Source: Paguma larvata
Taxonomy: Eukaryota; Chordata; Mammalia; Carnivora; Viverridae
Assembly (NCBI GenBank): GCA_030068075.1
Contig: CM057827.1
Span: 73,608,500 to 73,672,499 of the forward strand
DNA: 64,000 bases
Direction of reading: 5' to 3'
Part shown: positions 1-11,357 of the stretch, piece after piece
Layout of the letters: every line of letters starts with the position of its first letter
Position numbering within the stretch: position 1 is the first letter of the stretch
Notes under the pieces: generated by a model
What the model saw: the letters and a program-made list of their open reading frames with translations, nothing else
The model's database searches: none
Told to the model about the DNA's origin: nothing
Made by a program: the position numbers and the translations under genes

Positions 1-739
1 GTATCTGAGCTGTCTCTCTGCTAGGATGTTATCTCAGGCATGGCTGTTTCAAAACCCCACACTTCAGAGACTCCCCCCAACCACGGCTCAAATATACGTT
101 GATCCTCTTGGGGAGGCTCCCCTCCCTTGTGGCCAGTAATGGATTGTCCCAGAAAATGTTTGCACAATTGCACAGTGGAAGCACCTTAGTTTATGGTAAA
201 TTGCAACACATAGCTGGCACCAGTATTTGCTGCCCTCTTCACCATCTTTGTTCCTAAACCAGTGAATGGAGCTGCTGTATGGGGTCTTAGAGACTTCACA
301 ATGTGCTCTGAGGTTTACAAAAAACTGGTGGTATTAAAATCCTCTCCTTTTTTGCCATCAATAGTTTTGGAGAACAATTTTCTCCTGTAGTCCCCTGAGT
401 ATGTTTTCACTCTTCCTTTATTTTTTTCTCTCTCTAGCCACTTTCAGGGGGAGTGCTTTTCTTGCATGAACACGAGGCACTATTCAACCTCCCTGCTCTC
501 TTTCTCTTCTCCATGGAAAGGTCTCTTATGCCTCACTGGCACCATGGCTCTTCTGTCCCCAGTTCACCTCTTTTCACTGTGTGCCTGCTATGTTCTCTCC
601 ATCAAATTATGCAGATTGTTCTATTAATCCTCACTGAGATCAATTTCTTAGGTGTAAAAATGGTTTGATATGGATCTAGTTGTGTTTGAGGGATGAAACA
701 AGCCCAGGGTCCCTTACTACTCTGCCATCTTAACTCCCA
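1..739 (-). mobile_element. LINE-1 5' UTR, element runs off the left edge
   Basis: Read on the minus strand, the block starts near 739 with GGGAGTTAAGATGGCAGAG, the AAGATGGC-type start of carnivore L1 5' UTRs. It continues as a moderately GC-rich, non-coding leader to the window edge. Because the 5' end is present, the parent copy was inserted without 5' truncation at this end. Whether ORF1 and ORF2 follow intact cannot be seen. The short open frame at 453-668 lies antisense in this leader and is not a gene. Confidence 0.7.
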
Positions 740-1489
740 AGGTAAATTTAAGAAAATTTATTTTAATTACTGTCTCAAAGATGATATAATGGTTAACAAA
801 TATTTTGAATAAGAAATTTAAATATAAAAAAGAATACTTTTATATTGTAAAATGCTACTATATAGATTAATAAAATGGAAAATAAAGGTTATAGGATAGT
901 TTAAAAAAAATAAAATAAAATGAAGAATGGAAATGAAATGAGATACTGTGGAAACAAAACCTAACAGAGAGCAGGAAGAGTGGGAAAAGGAGCAAAAATA
1001 GGTAAAATAGAAAAAAATAGCAAGATGGTAGATATACAGTAATTAAAATTTTTAAATTACCTGTAAATGATCTAAGGACTCTACTACATGTCTGATATTC
1101 CCAGAATGAAGCACAAGGAAGACCCAACTTTTTGTTGTCTACAAAGAATCCACTTTAAAGACACAGATAGCTTCTAAGTAAATGAATGGATGAAAGATAA
1201 TGCAAACAGTAATTAATAAGGGAACTGAGGCAGTTATATTAATATTTGACTCTGAAGACTTCAGGTCATCGAATATTACCAAGATTACAGAGAGATATGT
1301 CCTAATGTTAAAGAACTCAGTCCATCAAGAAGATGTAATAATCCTAATCTATTTTTACCTAATATCCAAGCTTTATAATTTATGGAGGCAAACATTTCTT
1401 GTTACCAAATTAGATTTCCCAAGTGACCGAAAACTATATACACACAAAAAACTTGCACGTGAATATTTTCAGAAATGTAAACATTATTC
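740..1489. other. Intergenic, nothing recognised
   Basis: AT-rich sequence with A-rich tracts around 900-930. I see no gene, no OR remnant and no repeat I can name. The open frames here (867-1127 minus, 1200-1520 plus) show no recognisable domain. Confidence 0.5.
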
Positions 1490-1930
1490 ATCATCACTAA
1501 AACAAACAAAAAGCAACTAAAATGCTCTCCAATAGATAAATGGAATAATTAGCTGAGGCACACACATACAATGGAATACTATACCATAATATAAAGGAAT
1601 GAGTTTATAATCCATTCAACAAAATAGATAAATTTTAAATGCGTATTGTTACATGAAAGAAGATAGTTGAAAAGGCTACATACTATACACACTAAACATA
1701 TGATGCTCTGGAAAAGGAACATTTACAGACCCAAAGAACACATTAATGGTTGCTAGGGATTTTTGGAGAGGGATCAAATACCAGGGGCATTTCTTATGGT
1801 GATGAATTGTATAGTAGTAGAGCCTGGAGTTTTGTGTTAAAAGTTGAGACTCATAAATGTTCAAAGTCTTGATTATAGTAATTTTACTTTCAAGAACTTA
1901 TCCCAAAAGGCAATTAGAATTTTTCAAGAT
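1490..1930 (+). mobile_element. Old LINE-1 3' region fragment
   Basis: Contains the L1 ORF2-end and 3' UTR style phrase around 1570 (caatggaatactata, normally followed by the sample of A-rich codons), then a diverged 3' UTR. It is too decayed to assign a subfamily. The CAN-SINE at 1969 follows. Confidence 0.4.
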
Positions 1931-1968
1931 GACTTTTATAGAAGTTATATTAAATCACACTTATATTT

Positions 1969-2178
1969 GGGGCACCTGGGTGGCTCAGTAGGTTGAGTGT
2001 TCAACTCTTCGTTTTGGCTCAGGTCATGATCTCATAGTTCATGAGTTCATGTCCTATGATGGGCTCTGCACCAGCAGTGTGGAGCCTGCTTGGGACTCTC
2101 TCTCATTCCCTCTCTTTCTGCCCCTTCCTGCCCACATGTGCGTGCTCTCTCTCTCTCTCTCTCTCAAAATACTTTAAA
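1969..2178 (+). mobile_element. CAN-SINE (felid SINEC type)
   Basis: Starts GGGGCACCTGGGTGGCTCAG, the tRNA-Lys-derived head. The tRNA-like body follows, then a (CT)n stretch at 2143-2164 and a short A-rich tail. Substitutions in the body indicate an older copy. Confidence 0.9.
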
Positions 2179-2894
2179 TCAATGAGTCAATCAACCACAA
2201 TTATTTTCAATTGGGAAAAATATTTTATATTTTCTACAATGTGTGAATAATTATTTTATTTATAAACTGGAACATAATGCAACCATTTAAAATCAAGTTT
2301 ACCAGTTATATGTAACAACCAGCTAAAATGTTAATGATTCATGTTCAGAGAAAACAAGCTTTAAAAAACCATATAAACAGTATAATCCCATATACACTAA
2401 ATTTGAGAATTAAATATAGGGATATGAGAGAAGTAATCATCATCTATCATATTAATGACTTAAGCCTCGATATTTCAGAATATGATAATGATCACATTAG
2501 AGGAGGTGGAATTTACTGTGAAAGAAAACAACCTAATTTTGCATATATTAAATTTGTGGTACAGTGATGTCTTGTAATACATATGAAATCTTAGAATTAG
2601 AGGTGTTGTACTCAGGTTCTTATAAAGATGTAAACTTATTTGAATGTATTAAACCTCCCAGCAGGAGACCTTAGTGAGAAAAGAAATTCCCAAAAACATA
2701 TTTTTAGAGATTATCTACAAGAAAAGAGTAGTGGAAAGAACAGATATCAAGAAAGGATCCTGGAAGTACTGGTCAAAGAGACATTTGGGAGTGCTCTAAA
2801 TTCATGTATCTGGGAAGAGATGAAGATTCAACTTAGCTCTAATCATAAATTCAAAATGTTATAACCTATGGAAGATGAATCAAGGTAGAGCAGG
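2179..2894. other. Intergenic, possible old L1/HAL1 debris
   Basis: The stretch 2230-2400 reads vaguely like a plus-strand L1 or HAL1 tail (cataatgcaaccatttaaaa). The rest to 2894 is unassigned. The frames at 2328-2567 and 2640-2864 have no domain I recognise. Confidence 0.3.
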
Positions 2895-3060
2895 AAAGGT
2901 ATTAGACTAATGATTAGAAGATATGTCCCTGAACTGGACAGTACAATCTGAGTCAAATAGCTAACTCCTCAAGAATTCATTCAACCTACCTAGCTCATTT
3001 CTGGTTTCATATTAGCATCAAAATTCTACGTGATAATAATAAGAAAACTCTTTCTTTATC
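2895..3060 (+). repeat. MIR-like SINE remnant
   Basis: Resembles the MIR core and right half: a tract near 2975-3010 equivalent to 'cattcaacct...', then TTTC and 'ataataataag' near 3034. The match is from memory and heavily mutated. Confidence 0.35.
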
Positions 3061-4134
3061 CTTTTATATTCTGTCCTTGAATATAATCTCATGGAAGGGG
3101 AAAATCAGAGCTTCACTCAACAGCACTTTTTTTTCTAAAAATTTCAACTAAAAGAATTCAAATTTTTGTGATATTACTTTAAGTCCCTTCACTTCCTTCT
3201 TCCTAATGTGTAGTATGTAGTGTTTATACTGTAAAAACACTCTCACTGCACTATCCTAGAATCCTTTCCCTGAAAACCAAGCATGTGGCTCTTCTAGAAC
3301 TATTAAAATACCAAGACCTTGCACTGCTGTGTACCATGCAAAGGCACAAGTCATCAATTTTTGAGACTCCTGGTAGACCTGTTCTAAAGCTCTCTTGAAG
3401 CAGAAAGGAATAACCAATAAAACTATTGTTTTTCTTTCCACCATGTTACATTTTATCTAACAAGACAAAGGATTTCCATTAGTCCTGCTACTTTCTCCAT
3501 TTGCAGAATTCTCAAGGTGATGCAGTTTAACTCTTGTGTGCTAACAAACTCTCTTATGCAATCAGTCCTAATGAAGGTGATTTCTATTTTCTCTTCTGGG
3601 TCTCTTGGTCACTGCAATCCAGTGACGTTAAATCGCTAATTAGCTTCTAACTATTTTGATGGATTTTCTTATTTCTGTGTGCTGGGGATACTGCAGAGTA
3701 TAAATGGTAGAGATTAAAGTATGGAAAGACATGGGTTCCTTATATTTACACCCCATCCAATGGATTCTAAAGAATGTTGTTTCTCCAAGTTGGTTCAATA
3801 TAAGGATAAGAAGAAGAGCACTGTTGTTCTACAGCCTCCTAATTCCAGTCACAACAGAGAACAGAGAAAACTAGCCCTTATCCTTTCAATTAATCCTTGA
3901 ATATTCTATGTCTGCTTTGCCTATTAATTGTCCAAGTGTCTAACTGTGAAACGTGATTGACAGCCATATCACTTGGCTAAAACCAGGATAGGTTTACCCT
4001 TTTAATTTAATGTACTTTTATTTCAATACACCTTGTGTAATTTTATCATTGAATTAACTTTTGGAGGGGTGTCATGCTTTCAAAACCCAGAGAATTAGGA
4101 AATATTAGGATTAGGAGGGAGACTTCTTCACTCA
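3061..4134. other. Intergenic, nothing recognised
   Basis: No OR frame on either strand, no SINE or L1 signature and no simple repeat longer than an 8-9 base T run. Unique-looking sequence. Confidence 0.5.
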
Positions 4135-4262
4135 TTTTTTTGAAGAGAAACGGAGCACCTTGAAGGGTATGTATGTGATTTGCCTAAAATTGTGAAGTTA
4201 TTTATTGAGAGTTAAAATTTGAACAGATATTTTCTATAACTCAGGTTAATAATTCTCTTACA
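4135..4262 (-). repeat. MIR SINE remnant
   Basis: Reads as a reverse MIR: a region near 4146 equivalent to 'gaggaaacggagcacc', then 'gtgatttgcctaaaattgtgaagtta', 'aaatttgaac' and a final 'aataattctctta'. The order of these landmarks matches reverse-complement MIR. Confidence 0.55.
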
Positions 4263-6419
4263 GTTTATAGAGTCTTTGGACATCATCCATTAATTTGGAC
4301 CTCAGGCTATTTTAAACATTATAATTTAGAATGTTCTTTGTTAATTCATGACTAGATAATACAAATATAAGTAACATGAAAATTAAAATATCCTGCTTGA
4401 TATATATCCTACTTGTGAAAAAAGAGGAGGATAGCCCATATGTGATTACTATCGTGTATAATCTTATTAATGTTATGGTAAATCCATATATTGTTATTAT
4501 ACAAAATGTTTGATTCAATTATTTTATAATTATATATAACACATCTCTGAGAAGAAGGGAAAAAACTTATCTACACCTTGAATGAAGGAGACTTAAGATG
4601 AAGGGTAGAAAAGTCTAAATATTCCCTAAACATGGTTTTGATAAAATGATGGAAAATTTCCATTATCTCTCTTTACAGACCGCAAATCAAATAGTAAATT
4701 CTGTATTATAAGTGATGCTTCATAAAAATATTCTTGCTGATCTTTAAAAGGAAACTTACATGGAATTGTTGTAGATTAAGTTGCTGAAACTTCCCCTTAT
4801 GAACAGTGTTTAAATCTCCGAAGAATTTCATCCATACTTAGGACTTGTCTGATGAGGTTAAGTTGAAAAAAAGTACTTTCTTAATATATGTGGGTAAATA
4901 TTCTATACTTGAAGATGCAATGGAGACTAAGAAATAATTCTTTTCATGTGCTTCTTAGTTACATATGATTGGTATTGATTTCTACAGGTCTCTATTTGTA
5001 ATCATCTAATGTACTGCTACTAAAAACATAAGCAAGATACCTACAGTTAGGTTAAATTATTTGCAAAACTATGACCAGAAGATTTTGTTTTAGCCTTTCT
5101 TCCTTTTTGTCTTCTTTGTCTCTTAGATTCCTGACTGCTGCAAGTACTTCTCTAGCTACTCTGGATCTAAATTCAAATACTACTGCATCCAGCCTTCTCT
5201 CACTTCTGTGAATATAGTCTATCCTGGCTACAGACATCCTGAGTCTATTTCCTTCAATTTTAAAACTAAACTTTATGATTCGTTTCTTCAGAGCCAGATT
5301 TATTTTCTTAGGATATACAGAAGTAACAAATGCTTACCAAACATTATTGACTGTAAATTATAAGATATATCCACACTTCCCATTTCATCTTAGGTAAGTG
5401 AAAGCACTTTGTCAGTATCCTTACAAACATCACACACTAGCATTTGTCTCTACAGTGACTGTTATATCTTTGCTCTGGATTTAGAGAGGAGGGGAAAGGG
5501 AGTAGTAATGCTGGAAAGCTTGTGAAAGATGTATTTTTATCTGAGAAAGTTTGCTCATCTCTGTAAGCAATATTCCTACCCACTTCACTTTAATCCAGTC
5601 ATATTATTCATGATGGAAGTAGTAGGAAAAGATTTATTTGACAGAATTTCAAAAAAGGAGGGACCTGAGGGTCACCCAAGTACAACCTAGGACACCTAGT
5701 ACAACTCTGTATGCATGCATTAATTTACTTTCAAATAATACAAGAAATGAAAGACTGATCTTTACAATAAAACATCTACTAATTAGAAATTCAGTCTTGG
5801 ATGAGTCAGATCATGCTATTTTTGAGTATGTAAAATTATCAGGAAATACTTAGTCTGATCTGGTTATTAAGAATATTTACATATTTTTAGTCATTACAAT
5901 TGATTAAAGATTTCTCCATACACTTGTTCAGAGTATTTTTTAATGGAGAAATTGATTAAAAACACCCTTGCAAACATATGAGAGCCACGTGAAGTTATAA
6001 TTTCTCAAGATAGTTGAACATTCTAAGAAAAGCCATCCAATAAAATGGAAAAGCTAAAATAGAGGTTGTTAACTATATTTGGAACTGATAAAAACAAACA
6101 TTCATACACATATATAACTGGTATTTATGACACAATCTATTAAATACTTTATTGTGAATATTTATTGGACACAAAATATATGGCAAGTGCTGTGATAACT
6201 TTTGAAAAAGAAATAGGCACCATATTTTCTCAAAAAATTGAGTTTGATGTTAATCCTTGCTCTTAACTTTCTATTTCAGTAGGAACATGTCCTACTTCAA
6301 ATTTTAAGCAACTATTTGAAAGTTAAAAAACTTTCTACATAATGCCCTTGGCTATCATCCTATGCACTTGAACCAAGTCCATCCATTTTTAACAGCATAT
6401 TTATGGCTTTATAAAATGT
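4263..6419. other. Intergenic, nothing recognised
   Basis: AT-rich, unique-looking sequence. The frames at 4312-4518, 5052-5237 and 5638-5853 lack any recognisable domain and are compatible with chance. No OR motif (MAYDRY, PMYFLL, NPxIY) was found in any frame. Confidence 0.5.
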
Positions 6420-6600
6420 CTTTGTTAGCATAAGATTTATCGACCTGCTTTTCTCCCAGCTGGATTTTCTGCTCCCTTCCACTATAGTATCAGCTCCATG
6501 AAGTCAGAAATGTTTGTTGTTCATGTCAATATATTTTAATGCTTAAACACTGCATGGTGCACACATGATAATGGTCCATGTAGCAAATCCTCAAGATAGA
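6420..6600 (+). repeat. LINE-2 3'-end-like remnant
   Basis: The phrase 'agctccatgaagtcagaaatgtttg' near 6490 and the following 'gcacacatgataatggt' recall the L2 3' UTR ('ctccatgaggncagggac...tggcacatagtaggt'). Old and diverged. Confidence 0.4.
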
Positions 6601-7162
6601 ATTCTGTAGACTTTTTTGGTGCAAAAGGTATTTTTATTAAAGGACAGGGACAGGACCAGTGAGCAGAAAGAACTACACTGTGATTGTGAGGAGCAATTGG
6701 TATATATTTTTAAGTTGGGGGGAAAGAGAAAAAAAATCTCACCTATGTAATTGTTTAAGAAACATTTCTAGCGTCTCTTTAGAGTAATAATGTTCTCATA
6801 TTTAATATTTCAGGAAAATGAGCCCTGAAGGGTAAATAACCTACTCGGCTATACAGCTGTCAATTTAACATAGTTTTTTTTTTTTTTTAATAGCTTTACA
6901 TTTTCACCGCATTACAGCAATTTTATTCAGTGTAAAAAGACGGTCTATTTCATCTAAAAAGAAATGTGCTAGTGAGTGAAGGAAAATGAAGATTCATCCA
7001 CTTCTCTAAATAAACAAGGGATGAATATTAGTAAATGATCTCTGAAGAGGCAAGTTACAAACCTAATTGCTCTATCACTAGCACACAGCACAGTGCCCTC
7101 AGCGAGGGAGCATTTACATACTTACATAGCAAATGAACTAAAAAAGAATGTGTTTTTTTGTA
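6601..7162. other. Intergenic, unassigned
   Basis: Contains a T12 run near 6876. The piece 6618-6740 (purine-rich, 'attaaaggacagggacagg') has the feel of an old LTR, but no TG...CA ends or target duplication could be found. Confidence 0.4.
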
Positions 7163-7370
7163 TTTTTTAAAAAGTTATTTGTTTTGAGAGAGACAGAGAC
7201 GGCGGGGGAGGGGCAGAGAAAGAGGGAGAGAGAGCGAATCCCAAGCAGGCTCAGAACTATCAGTAAGCACAGGGACTGACATGGAGCTTGAACTCACAAA
7301 ATCATGATTTCAAGACTTGAGCCAAAACCAAGAGTTGGGCGCTTAACTGACAGAGCCACTCAGGTGCCCC
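7163..7370 (-). mobile_element. CAN-SINE, minus orientation
   Basis: Ends 'gagccactcaggtgcccc' at 7370, the reverse complement of the SINE head. The GA-rich body (7184-7235) and A/T tail are at the left. The open frame at 7304-7498 runs through it and is spurious. Confidence 0.9.
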
Positions 7371-7449
7371 TAGAATGCATTTATGTCAGAAGTAAAGAAT
7401 TTATATTTAAAGCACATTTATTTAGAGTTTCTGTGGCTCATCGTTCTGG

Positions 7450-7567
7450 TTTTTTTTTTTTTTTTTTTTTTTTTTATATTAAGAAACCCAGTTCTTGACT
7501 GAATCAGTTTGCCTAGTATTTTCCTCCATGGAAAACAGGGTCTTTTTTTTTTTTTTTTTTTTTTTTT
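7450..7567. repeat. Two long poly-T tracts
   Basis: Uninterrupted T runs of about 27 (7450-7476) and about 25 bases (7543-7567), separated by about 66 bases of mixed sequence. They could be A-tails of two minus-strand retro-insertions whose bodies I cannot name. Confidence 0.6.
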
Positions 7568-9230
7568 CTGGGCCCCTAGGAAGCCACTGATGATGAAACA
7601 ATAGTGCTTTGCAGAAGATTTATTGGGGGTATAATTCCTGTGATTTTCTCACATAAGTGGATTGTCTGTTTTATTCCTAAGGAACTATAAACCTCTCTGC
7701 TACCTGTTTCTGCTGTATCTCCAGAAGGTCTCCCTGGGAGAATCATTTCCTATGATTAATTTAAGGCTTTGCTGTTCCTGACAAGACTCATATGAACCTC
7801 TAATTAGTTGGTCTTGTTGGATATCATTTCCTTTCCTGCTTCTAGGCATTCAGTATAGAATTTGGGTCAAGAAATCTGCGGGTCAGGGTGTTTCCCAGGA
7901 AGGATAGGCCATGGTGTGTGCCTGAGATTAAGTTAAAAACAGGCTACCAAGAAATGATGAGGAAGGGAGAAATGTACTGAGGAGAATGTGGTGGCTCCTC
8001 AAAGACAGACTTATTCCACTGTATAACTTTACCTCCAGCTTGCTCTGACTTCAGACTGCTGCTAGTCTCTTCTGACATTCTTAAAGTTGTATTCTTATAT
8101 AATCAGTGATGATGTGTGATTTAATTACTTGGGGGAATTTTCTAGAGAATTGGAGATTTGAAACAGGAGTGAGTCTTGGAATGTGGTTTCTGGGAGTTAA
8201 AATTATTCATCATATGCCCTGTCCTTATGTGTAAATCCTCTGTGAAACTCAAGGAAACACTAGGCGATTTGCAATTAGATCTAAGAAGACATTCCTATCA
8301 AAAACCTGCAAATAATTACAAATCAGTAAAGTAAAAGGCACTTTCTTCCAAAGGTCTGATATTTCTTGTATTTCACCTTTTATTTTTCTTATTCACCATA
8401 CAATGTTTCCAAGTTCTAGGAAACTTATAAAAGTAAAAATAAAAAGTAAAAAAAAAGTAATAGGGGTAAAGTGCTGGTAAAATAGAATGTAGATTAACTA
8501 AGTGGAAAAGAAGAAATATTTTTTCATGGTCTAAATTTCTTTAGAAATTTATTACTATTATGCTATATAACTATAATTTTTAAAAGTCCCACCAAAACAA
8601 ATGAAATGTCAGTCATAATTCAAAAATATGTCCATAGTTGTTAACTATGAGCTTAGTGAAATAATATCAGGGAATAATTGAGAAGAATAAATGCACTAGT
8701 TTCCTTCATATAAAAGAACTCCAGGAAGAGCTGAGTCACAGCTCTAAACCTTTGGATTTTGCTAGGTTTTGTATTATCATACAATTTGTAAATGAATAGA
8801 GAAGAGAATAAAATCTAATCACCCAAGGCAATGATTCTTCCTATTGAGCTCTTACACAGTGTAATGATGTCTCTTTATATCCTGGTTTACTTTTTATTAA
8901 AAAATAGAATAAGCACAAAAGTCCACCAAATAAAATTTTACATCTTGTAAGTTTTCACTAAACAAATACTTCCATACCAAGACAGAACATTATCAGCACT
9001 CCAAAAGTCCTTCTGTCAGCATTTGTAAAGTAGACTACATTCCTCAAATTCATGTAACTGAATATACCAATGTTAAACATCCCCTCAATGACTCTCCCCT
9101 CCATTCCTCTTCAGTACTATTGTTATGCTATTTAATTTTTAATGATATATGAAAATTCAGACATATAAACACAAGTAGAAATTTGAATTCCTAAGGAAGG
9201 GAGCAGAACTGGGAAATTAAACTCACTGAT
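7568..9230. other. Upstream region of OR4K15, no repeat recognised
   Basis: About 1.7 kb of unique-looking sequence directly 5' of the receptor. OR genes normally have one or more non-coding leader exons within several kilobases, so the promoter may lie here. I could not define a TATA box, leader exon or donor with confidence. Confidence 0.4.
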
Positions 9231-9280
9231 TGATCTGTCTCTCTCCTATTCAGGTAGCAAGATAAGTTCCTGCCAAGTCA
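9231..9280 (+). other. Predicted 3' splice acceptor and 5' UTR end of OR4K15
   Basis: A pyrimidine tract (tctgtctctctcctattcag) ends in CAG at 9253, followed by 27 bases of UTR and the ATG at 9281. A coding exon preceded by a non-coding leader is the usual OR structure. An in-frame TAA at 9263-9265 excludes translation starting further upstream in this exon. Confidence 0.6.
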
Positions 9281-10255
9281 ATGAATGAGACAAATCATTC
9301 CCGGGTGACAGAGTTTGTGTTGCTAGGACTCTCTGATTCCCAGGAGCTCCAACCTTTCTTGTTTGTCATATTTTCACTACTTTACCTAGCAATACTGCTG
9401 GGAAACTTTCTTATCATCCTCACTGTAACCTCGGATTCTCGCCTACATACTCCCATGTACTTTCTGCTTGCAAATCTCTCTTTCATAGATATATGTGTTG
9501 CCTCTTTTGCTACACCCAAAATGATTGCAGACCTTCTGGTTGAGAACAAGACTATTTCTTTTGATGCCTGTTTAGCCCAGATTTTCTTTGTTCACCTTTT
9601 CACTGGCAGTGAAATGGTGATCCTTGTATCCATGGCTTATGACCGTTATGTTGCTATATGCAAACCTCTCCACTACATGACAATCATGAGTCGCCGTGTG
9701 TGTATTATTCTTGTTCTCATCTCCTGGCTGGTGGGTTTTATCCATACTACTAGCCAGTTGGCATTTACTATTAACTTGCCTTTTTGTGGCCCTAATCAGG
9801 TAGATAGTTTTTTCTGTGACCTCCCTCTAGTTACCAAGCTGGCATGCATAGACACTTATGTTGTCAGCCTACTTATAGTTGCAGACAGTGGCTTTCTTTC
9901 TACGAGTTCCTTTCTCCTCTTGGTTGTCTCCTACACTGTGATACTTATCACAGTTAGGAAACGCTCATCTGCTAGCATGGCAAAGGCCCGTTCCACATTG
10001 ACTGCTCATATCACCGTGGTGACACTATTCTTTGGACCGTGCATCTTCATCTACGTGTGGCCCTTCAGCAGTTATTCTGTTGACAAAGTCCTTGCTGTAT
10101 TCTACACCATCTTTACTCCTATTTTAAACCCAGTTATCTACACTCTACGGAACAAAGAAGTGAAGGCAGCTATGTTAAAACTGAAGAGTCGGTATCTGAA
10201 GTCTGGCCAGGTTTCTGCAGTCATAAGAAATGTTCTTTTCCTGGAAACAAAGTAA
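9281..10255 (+). CDS. OR4K15: Olfactory receptor, family 4 subfamily K (OR4K15)
   Basis: Intact single-exon class II olfactory receptor of 324 residues: a seven-helix, G-protein-coupled odorant receptor of the ciliary membrane of olfactory neurons, expected to signal through Golf and adenylyl cyclase. Landmarks: N-glycosylation sequons at N2 and N5; GN at 41-42 in helix 1; PMYFLL at 58-63; C97 and C179 as the likely conserved disulfide pair, with extra loop cysteines C169 and C189; MAYDRYVAIC at 118-127; SY at 217-218; KARSTLTAH at 235-243, the helix 6 entry, which departs from the usual KAxSTCxSH; PILNPVIY at 280-287 and LRNKEV after it. The C-tail ending in FLETK matches OR4K15 as I remember it. 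The ATG is fixed by the stop at 9263 and the acceptor at 9253. The ligand is unknown. The nearest alternative is another OR4K paralogue. Confidence 0.92.
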   Translation: MNETNHSRVTEFVLLGLSDSQELQPFLFVIFSLLYLAILLGNFLIILTVTSDSRLHTPMYFLLANLSFIDICVASFATPKMIADLLVENKTISFDACLAQIFFVHLFTGSEMVILVSMAYDRYVAICKPLHYMTIMSRRVCIILVLISWLVGFIHTTSQLAFTINLPFCGPNQVDSFFCDLPLVTKLACIDTYVVSLLIVADSGFLSTSSFLLLVVSYTVILITVRKRSSASMAKARSTLTAHITVVTLFFGPCIFIYVWPFSSYSVDKVLAVFYTIFTPILNPVIYTLRNKEVKAAMLKLKSRYLKSGQVSAVIRNVLFLETK

Positions 10256-11357
10256 ACTTACACAACTGTAACTACTGCAGCCTTGTCTCTAGACAATTAC
10301 AAATGGAATCCCTATGTTCAAGCAGATCATTTTGACCAGGGGAAGGGTTGATTAACTTGATTGAAAGAGTAACAATAATAATAAAAATGGAAATTATTTA
10401 AATTCTCTTCATCGTGTGCTTTTTTTGTTTCTATTTCCTACTTTTTTAATTAAAATGTTTAAATTTCATATATAGCCTTCGGATACATTGAGAAATGGGA
10501 TTTACTCAGGATAAGTAAGCTTCATTCCCTCTCAAAACACTACTGCTCAGATGCCAAGTTTGGAGTGATAATAGATAGATATCTCTATACAATAGAGGAT
10601 AATAGATCTAGTTATTTATTTATGGATAAACCTAGATAAGAATGCATTTCATACAGTACTATGTAAGTAACAGCATAGGAAGACAATTTTATCATTGGTG
10701 TTAATGGAACAGTAACATATAATGGCAAGGCTATCCAGCAGAGGCATTTATAGTTAACACTTTCACAAATCTTTCTTCAGTGGTGCTTTTTAATATAGAT
10801 TATTCATAGAAAGCAACTTGCTAAATTTATTCACAAGAATATTCTTTATTATGTTAATTTCTGTTTAATAGTGATAAAATATCAAAGATGAGTTAAATTC
10901 TCTGCCTGAAACTTCTTCTTGATTCCTGCCTTCTCAGATAAGGTAGTTTTACAGATTAATAGCTAGTAGAAATAATCATTTTTCTATGTGGGCTTAAAAT
11001 TTTATTTTTATATTACATAATTCAGATCTGCAAAGTGACAGAACACTATTTAGGGAACTTCAGGGTGGTCTTGAACTTATTCCTCCATGATCACTTATGA
11101 AAATAAGATTTTTTTAGGATTGTTCATTATAGGTTATTTTAGGCCTTTACTCTTATTGCATTCAGGATTTTCCTGTTTTTTCTACTATGCTCTAGTTTCA
11201 CAATCTGTTATAATGTTACCTGTTTTCTAGATTCCAATCCTTAGAATCTCCTAAAGGGATTTTATAATCGCTATTACTGTCAGAAAAAAATAAGTTCTAA
11301 TTTTTGAACCAGAAGGTATCAATTAATTGTAGACATAAAGGCAAACACAATTCTACA
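10256..11357. other. Intergenic 3' of OR4K15
   Basis: AT-rich sequence with no recognisable repeat or gene apart from the candidate poly(A) signal. L1 homology begins about 11358. Confidence 0.5.
10380..10385 (+). terminator. Candidate poly(A) signal of OR4K15
   Basis: AATAAA about 125 bases after the stop codon, within a short (AAT)n run. OR 3' ends vary widely, so this is only a candidate. Confidence 0.25.

Noticed and set aside
1200..1520. 106-residue open frame
   Set aside because: No recognisable domain or signal, codon use like surrounding AT-rich DNA, and it ends in a Lys/Ser-rich run at the start of repeat sequence; compatible with chance.
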